From Paractinoplanes durhamensis (GTDB lineage Bacteria; Actinomycetota; Actinomycetes; Mycobacteriales; Micromonosporaceae): a DNA stretch of 64,000 nucleotides. The notes under the pieces were generated by a model. That model was not told where the DNA came from. It did no database searches and saw only the letters and a program-made list of their open reading frames with translations. Positions 59,687 to 64,000 of the stretch are shown here, piece after piece. Position numbers and translations under genes: made by a program. Positions within the stretch are counted from its first letter, which is position 1. Each line of letters starts with the position of its first letter. The stretch covers positions 124,001 to 188,000 of the forward strand of contig NZ_BOML01000013.1 in the NCBI RefSeq assembly GCF_016862175.1. Reading direction: 5' to 3'.

Positions 59687-61897
59687 GTGAACGAGGTCAC
59701 CGACGTGACGGCCTCGGCCGAGCAGATGATCGCCGGCCTTTCCCGGACGGTTGCCGAGCAACGCGTCACGATCGAGGCGCTGATCGGGGCGGCCGAGCGG
59801 CGCACCGCCAGCGAACCGGACAGCGCGGCCATCGCCACCTGGCAGCGCAACCTGACCCTGCAGCGTCGAGTGGCCGAACGCACCAATCGGGTGCGGGTGG
59901 CCGAACGGCTCCTGCGGAGCGTCATCGACTCGTTGGACGCGGCCCTCTGCATCCTGGCGGCGGATGGCGCCATCATCGACACCAACCGCGTCTGGGACCA
60001 GATGGTCAGCTCGCACGGCAATGACGACTTCCTCACCCTGGGGCAGACACGCCCGGGTGGCCTGGGCGAACTGTTGAGAGACGCCGCTGCCGCGGTCACC
60101 GAGGTGCTCGCCGGTGGCACTCCACAGGCCGGCACCGAGCGTGCTGTGCTGGTCGGTACCGAGCAGCGCTGGTGGAAGGCCCGAGTCGATCCGGTCCGTG
60201 GGCACGATGCCGCCCAGGCCGTGGTGACGGTCACCGACGTCACCGGACAGGTCCGCACCGCGGAGGAACTGCGCCAGGCGACCAAGGAGGCGAGGCGTTT
60301 GGCGCTCGTGGCGCGGCACATGGACGACGCCGTTGTCATCGCCGACGAGCACGGCGTCATCGAATGGGTCAACGACGCCTTCACCGCGATGACCGGGTAC
60401 ACCGCGGCGGATGTGCTGGGCCGCCCCCGGACCGGCCTGGCGACGATGCAGTCGTTCCCCACCCTGGACGAGATCACGGCGCCGAACGGCGAGTTCGTGC
60501 TCCCCGAGATGCTCGCCCGGACAAAGGACGGCCGGCCCTACTGGCTCAAGGTCGAACTCTTCCGGGTGGTTGACGAGGACGGCGTCGTTCGGCTCGTCGG
60601 CGTCGAACGCGATGTCACGGCCACCCGCGAGGCCGCGGAGACCCTGCTCGAGGCGATGAGGCACTCGGAGGCTCTGGCCCAGGAGCTGTCGACCGAGAAG
60701 GCCGTGCTGACCGGTGTGATCTCCTCCATCCCGCACCTGACCTATTGGAAGGACTCCGCCGGCCGCTATCACGGGCACAACGAGGCGTTCCTCGCGATGC
60801 GAGCCGTCCCGTCGGACACGACCCTGCTGGGACGTACCGAGCTGGAGCTCGGATTCACCGACGAATTGTCGGCCATCCTGCTCGATGTCGAGGAGCAGGT
60901 CCTGCGGAGCGGTCAGGCGGTGGTGGACCGGCAGATCACCGTCGCCCGGCCGGACGGGGCCACTCGGACCGTGCTCATGAGCGTGCTTCCCCAGCCGGAT
61001 GCGACCGGTCAGGTCGGTGGCCTGATCGGGGTGGGTGCCGACGTCACCCGGGTCAGCGAGCTCGAGCGGCAGCTGAACCAGGCCAACCGTCTCGAAGCCA
61101 TCGGGCAGCTGGCGGCCGGAATCGCCCACGAGATCAACACACCTATCCAGTTCGTCTCCGACAACACCCGCTTCGTCGAGCAATCCCTGACCCAGTTGCT
61201 CAACTTGGCCGCGCTTGCCAACCGGTCCCGTGCCGATCCGGCCGGCGGTCCAGCGGCGGCGGAGCTGACCCGAGCCTTGGCCGAGGTCGACGTGGACTTC
61301 CTGGTAGCGGAGATCCCCGCGGCGCTCAGCGAGTCGCTGGAAGGACTCGAGCGCGTGGCACAGATCGTCCGGGCCATGAAGGACTTCTCCCACCCGGGCC
61401 AGGGGCGAAGCGCGATCGACCTCAACCGTGCGATCGAAAGCACCGTCCAGGTTGCCCGCAACGAGTGGAAGTACTGCGCCGAACTTGATCTGCACCTCGG
61501 CCCCGACGTCGCGCTCGTGCCCTGTTACGAAGGCGAGTTCAAGCAGGTCGTCCTCAACCTCATCGTGAACGCCGCGCACGCTATCGAGGCCCGCCCGCGC
61601 GACGGCGGTGGTCTCGGTCTGATCCGGATCACCACGACTCGCTTCGCCGACCGGGTCGAGATGTCGGTGGAGGACGACGGCACCGGCATGGATCCGGCAA
61701 CCCAACAGCGGATCTTCGATCCGTTCTTCACCACCAAGGAGGTCGGCAAGGGCACCGGCCAGGGTCTGAGCATGGCGTACGCGAGCATCGTGCAGAAGCA
61801 CAGCGGCGCCCTGCGAGTGGAGTCCACACTCGGGGCCGGCACCACATTCACCGTCGTGCTGCCGACCACGACAGCCGCCGAGCCGGTGATCCCATGA
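59687..61897 (+). CDS. Multi-PAS cytoplasmic histidine kinase
   Basis: 736 aa. A coiled-coil-like N-terminus (to about 80) is followed by three PAS-like domains: about 85-190 (SLDAALCILAADGAIIDTNR), about 205-320 (MDDAVVIADEHGVIEWVNDA) and about 335-465 (SIPHLTYWKDSAGRYHGHNE). The phosphoacceptor is His481 in AAGIAHEINTPIQF. The ATPase has NLIVNAAHAIEA (N box), VEDDGTGMDPATQQRIFDPF and GKGTGQGLSMAYAS. No membrane helices, so it senses inside the cell, probably through the FIST protein. The stop overlaps the next regulator start (ATGA). It could phosphorylate both receiver proteins of this locus. Confidence 0.93.
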   Translation: MNEVTDVTASAEQMIAGLSRTVAEQRVTIEALIGAAERRTASEPDSAAIATWQRNLTLQRRVAERTNRVRVAERLLRSVIDSLDAALCILAADGAIIDTNRVWDQMVSSHGNDDFLTLGQTRPGGLGELLRDAAAAVTEVLAGGTPQAGTERAVLVGTEQRWWKARVDPVRGHDAAQAVVTVTDVTGQVRTAEELRQATKEARRLALVARHMDDAVVIADEHGVIEWVNDAFTAMTGYTAADVLGRPRTGLATMQSFPTLDEITAPNGEFVLPEMLARTKDGRPYWLKVELFRVVDEDGVVRLVGVERDVTATREAAETLLEAMRHSEALAQELSTEKAVLTGVISSIPHLTYWKDSAGRYHGHNEAFLAMRAVPSDTTLLGRTELELGFTDELSAILLDVEEQVLRSGQAVVDRQITVARPDGATRTVLMSVLPQPDATGQVGGLIGVGADVTRVSELERQLNQANRLEAIGQLAAGIAHEINTPIQFVSDNTRFVEQSLTQLLNLAALANRSRADPAGGPAAAELTRALAEVDVDFLVAEIPAALSESLEGLERVAQIVRAMKDFSHPGQGRSAIDLNRAIESTVQVARNEWKYCAELDLHLGPDVALVPCYEGEFKQVVLNLIVNAAHAIEARPRDGGGLGLIRITTTRFADRVEMSVEDDGTGMDPATQQRIFDPFFTTKEVGKGTGQGLSMAYASIVQKHSGALRVESTLGAGTTFTVVLPTTTAAEPVIP

Positions 61898-63105
61898 CCG
61901 ATCTCCTTCCCAAACCGAAGGTGCTACTGGTCGACGACGACCCCCGCATCCTCGCCGGTCTGCGCCGGCAACTGCACCAACGGTTCCTTGTCGCGACCGC
62001 CGGCAGCGGCGTGGAGGCGCTCACGTTGGTCGCCGCCGAGGATGACTTCGCCGTCGTGGTGAGCGACATGCGCATGCCCGGCATGGACGGAGCAGCGTTT
62101 CTCGCCCGCGTCCGGGTCGAGTCGCCACGAAGCACCCGGGTCCTGCTTACCGGCCAGACCGAGCTCAGCGCCGCCGTCCGCGCCATCAACGATGGTCAGG
62201 TCTTCCGTTTCCTGAGCAAACCGTGCCCGCCCGAGGTTCTGGAAAAGTGCCTTCAGGAGGCCGTCGCCCGCCACCGGGTCACGCTCGACGAACCACGCCT
62301 GTCACCAGGCTCGGTCGGCGATCGGCGGCTGATGGAGCTCAACGACCGGGGCGAGGTGGTCGTTGCGCATCAAACTGACAAGGGGAATCGCCAGTTTCGT
62401 CTTCAGTACCAGCCGATCGTGTCGCTCGACGACAACGGAGCGGTCGGCGTCGAGGCCATACTCCGTTGGATCGATCCCCAACCCGGCCGGTCGACATCAA
62501 TGGCCGCAGGCGGAGCCCGCGGCCTGCACATGCCCCTAGGTCGATGGATGACGGCCGCTGCCTGTCAAGAGGTCGCGTCCTGGCCGGCTACCGGATCCGA
62601 TCCACTGGGCGTGCACATCAAGCTGTTCCCCGGGCATCTGGGCGACCCTGATCTCATCGACGACCTCGCCCAAACCCTGATCTTGAGCGGGCTGGAGCCG
62701 CACCGGGTGACCCTCGAGGTGCCGCAGACGCTCGCCCTCGGCGCGTCCCTCCCGTTCGCCCCGCTCGACACGATCTCCAGGTGGGGCGTGCAGCTGGCCC
62801 TCGGCATCGACGAATGCCCACCGATGCCGTCCAGCACTGTGCAGCGACTCCCCTTCAGCGCCGTCAAGATGGGCGTACGACAAGCCGCGCACGAACCCGA
62901 CAACACCGAGGCTCACCGCACATTCGGAGCCGGGACCGAGTTGGCACGCCAGCTTGGAGCGTCGATCATTGCCGACGGTGTCGAATGCGCCAAGTGCCAG
63001 GTAACGGCTCGGACGGCCGCTTGCCGGTTCGCTCAAGGCTCCTACTACGGATCACCGGCGGATCCCGGTGACCTGCTGCCCGGCCTCGTGACGGGTCGCC
63101 GCTGA
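61894..63105 (+). CDS. Response regulator with degenerate EAL output
   Basis: 403 aa. A receiver like that of the divergent regulator (KVLLVDDDPRILAGLRRQLH, Asp58 in VVVSDMRMPGMDG, LSKPCPPEV) is followed by an EAL-fold domain. FRLQYQPIVSLDDNGAVGVE continues AILRWIDPQ, so the EAL signature itself reads EAI. The metal-binding DDFG block is replaced by GIDECPPMP, and the DGVECAKCQV and CRFAQGSYYGSP ends remain. The catalytic residues are thus mostly lost. It may bind c-di-GMP or partners without hydrolysing. Its start overlaps the kinase stop (ATGA), so the pair is co-expressed. Confidence 0.87.
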   Translation: MTDLLPKPKVLLVDDDPRILAGLRRQLHQRFLVATAGSGVEALTLVAAEDDFAVVVSDMRMPGMDGAAFLARVRVESPRSTRVLLTGQTELSAAVRAINDGQVFRFLSKPCPPEVLEKCLQEAVARHRVTLDEPRLSPGSVGDRRLMELNDRGEVVVAHQTDKGNRQFRLQYQPIVSLDDNGAVGVEAILRWIDPQPGRSTSMAAGGARGLHMPLGRWMTAAACQEVASWPATGSDPLGVHIKLFPGHLGDPDLIDDLAQTLILSGLEPHRVTLEVPQTLALGASLPFAPLDTISRWGVQLALGIDECPPMPSSTVQRLPFSAVKMGVRQAAHEPDNTEAHRTFGAGTELARQLGASIIADGVECAKCQVTARTAACRFAQGSYYGSPADPGDLLPGLVTGRR

Positions 63106-63175
63106 GCCGACCCCACCCTCGTCTGCTCGGTGAATCAGTTGTGGCATCCGGCCGACCGGGCCGAACCCGAGAACG

Positions 63176-64000
63176 TCAGGCGAATCCGCGCAGGCGCATC
63201 AGGGCCTCGGTGTCGACGTCGCGGCCGCGGAAGTTGCGGAAGGCCTCGTCCGGCGCGACGGCATTGCCGACGGAAAGGATGTCGTCGAGGAATGCCTTGG
63301 CGGTGGACGGGTCCCAGACGCCCTTCTCTTCGAACAGCTCCCACGCGTCGGCGGTCAGCGCATCGGCCCAGAGATAGACGTAGTAGCCAGCCGAATATCC
63401 GTCGCCCGAGAAGATGTGGCCGAACTGGGTCGGGCGGTGGCGCATGACGATTTCTCTCGGCAGGCCGATCTCGGCCATGCTGGTCTTCTCGAAAGCGTCG
63501 GGATCGATCGGCGCGTCCGGCGTTGCGGCCAAGTGGATTTTCATGTCGTAGATCGCCGAGGCCAGGAATTCGACCGTACTGAAGCCCTGGTTGAACTTCA
63601 GTGACTTTTGGATCTTGGCGAGCAGCTCGGCGGGGATCGGCTTGCCGGTGTCGACGTGCAGGGCGAAGCGGTTCAGCAGCTCCGGGGTCGGGAACCAGTG
63701 CTCGTTGATCTGGCTCGGGAACTCCACGAAGTCTCGCTTGACCGACGTGCCGGCCACGCCGGGATAGGTGACGTTCGAGTTCAGGCCGTGCAGGGCGTGG
63801 CCGAATTCGTGGAACATCGTCACGGCGTCGTCCCAGGAAACGAGGACGGGGCCGGAGCCGGACTTCACGAAGTTCGCGTTGTTGGAGACGATCGGGGTGA
63901 CGTCGTCCTTGAAGCGCTCCTGGGTGCGGTACTCGTTCATCCACGCACCGGAGCTCTTGCCGGCGCGGGCGTAGGGGTCGAAATACCAGAGGCCCACGCG
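63176..64000 (-). CDS. M3-family oligopeptidase, C-terminal part (runs off window)
   Basis: At least 274 residues are visible. The N-terminal part lies beyond the right edge. The zinc motif is MFHEFGHALHG with the third ligand Glu in the EFPSQINEHW region. GLWYFDPYARAGKSSGAWMN and later HIFSGDGYSAGYYVYLWADA are standard for peptidyl-dipeptidase Dcp and oligopeptidase A. The enzyme would cut small peptides in the cytosol. It is convergent with the EAL regulator gene, with 70 bases between the stops. The end LMRLRGFA is intact. Confidence 0.93.
   Translation of the reverse strand, partial: RVGLWYFDPYARAGKSSGAWMNEYRTQERFKDDVTPIVSNNANFVKSGSGPVLVSWDDAVTMFHEFGHALHGLNSNVTYPGVAGTSVKRDFVEFPSQINEHWFPTPELLNRFALHVDTGKPIPAELLAKIQKSLKFNQGFSTVEFLASAIYDMKIHLAATPDAPIDPDAFEKTSMAEIGLPREIVMRHRPTQFGHIFSGDGYSAGYYVYLWADALTADAWELFEEKGVWDPSTAKAFLDDILSVGNAVAPDEAFRNFRGRDVDTEALMRLRGFA

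Noticed and set aside
59117..61801. An 894-codon minus-strand frame opposite the histidine kinase
   Set aside because: The kinase on the plus strand has complete motifs. The antisense frame has no recognisable domain and shadow-like composition.

Overview
The window reads as chromosomal DNA of a filamentous, high-GC actinomycete. Coding regions are strongly G/C-biased at third codon positions, GTG and ATG starts alternate, ATGA stop/start overlaps are frequent, and the gene content (ROK, TetR, PadR and GntR regulators, SigE-type ECF sigma factor, streptogrisin-like protease, M28 aminopeptidase, cutinase, secreted lectin-tailed glycosidase) is typical of that group. The family Micromonosporaceae (for example Actinoplanes) is my inference from overall gene style, not something the sequence proves.

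Layout. (1) 70-10747: a glycan-uptake and degradation operon with two LplB/LplC-type permeases, a lipoprotein binding protein, a YesL-like protein, GH2 and GH5 enzymes, a ROK regulator, a 48-residue ORF and a GH63-like hydrolase. No transport ATPase is present. (2) 10749-19705: a six-gene operon read leftward (permease, two DUF1989 proteins, 'urea' carboxylase, allophanate hydrolase, TetR). It fits guanidine rather than urea breakdown, and a strong palindrome lies in front of the first gene. (3) 19842-30235: assorted secreted hydrolases (beta-lactamase-like, cutinase, PET-hydrolase-like), small membrane proteins, two decayed genes, and a divergent MATE/PadR pair sharing a 31-bp palindrome. (4) 30223-38255: an aromatic-catabolism cluster (amidohydrolase, GntR regulator, truncated alpha/beta-hydrolase, extradiol dioxygenase, FAH-family enzyme, flavin hydroxylase, acetoacetyl-CoA ligase). 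(5) 38263-44842: an acyltransferase, an O-acetylesterase-like protein and two secreted peptidases. (6) 44973-46247: a two-component system destroyed by two internal deletions and a frameshift.

(7) 46456-55502 is the most unusual part. A 305-bp stretch, the 3' end of a polytopic membrane protein gene, recurs as a direct repeat 5567 bp downstream with only three substitutions. Between the two copies lies a trypsin-like protease-NACHT-HEAT protein resembling bacterial NLR-type defence proteins. Convergent to it is a three-gene operon with an SPFH/band-7-like protein between two small membrane proteins. A third, more diverged copy of the repeat end lies about 1.7 kb further on. (8) 53720-63105: an ECF sigma factor with a membrane-anchored partner, a GGDEF protein, and a phosphorelay cluster (receiver plus degenerate HD output, FIST sensor, three-PAS histidine kinase, receiver plus degenerate EAL). 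The window ends inside an M3 oligopeptidase gene.

I saw no rRNA, tRNA, CRISPR array, transposase or integrase, but tRNAs were not searched exhaustively. Functional names come from motif recognition by eye without database searches.
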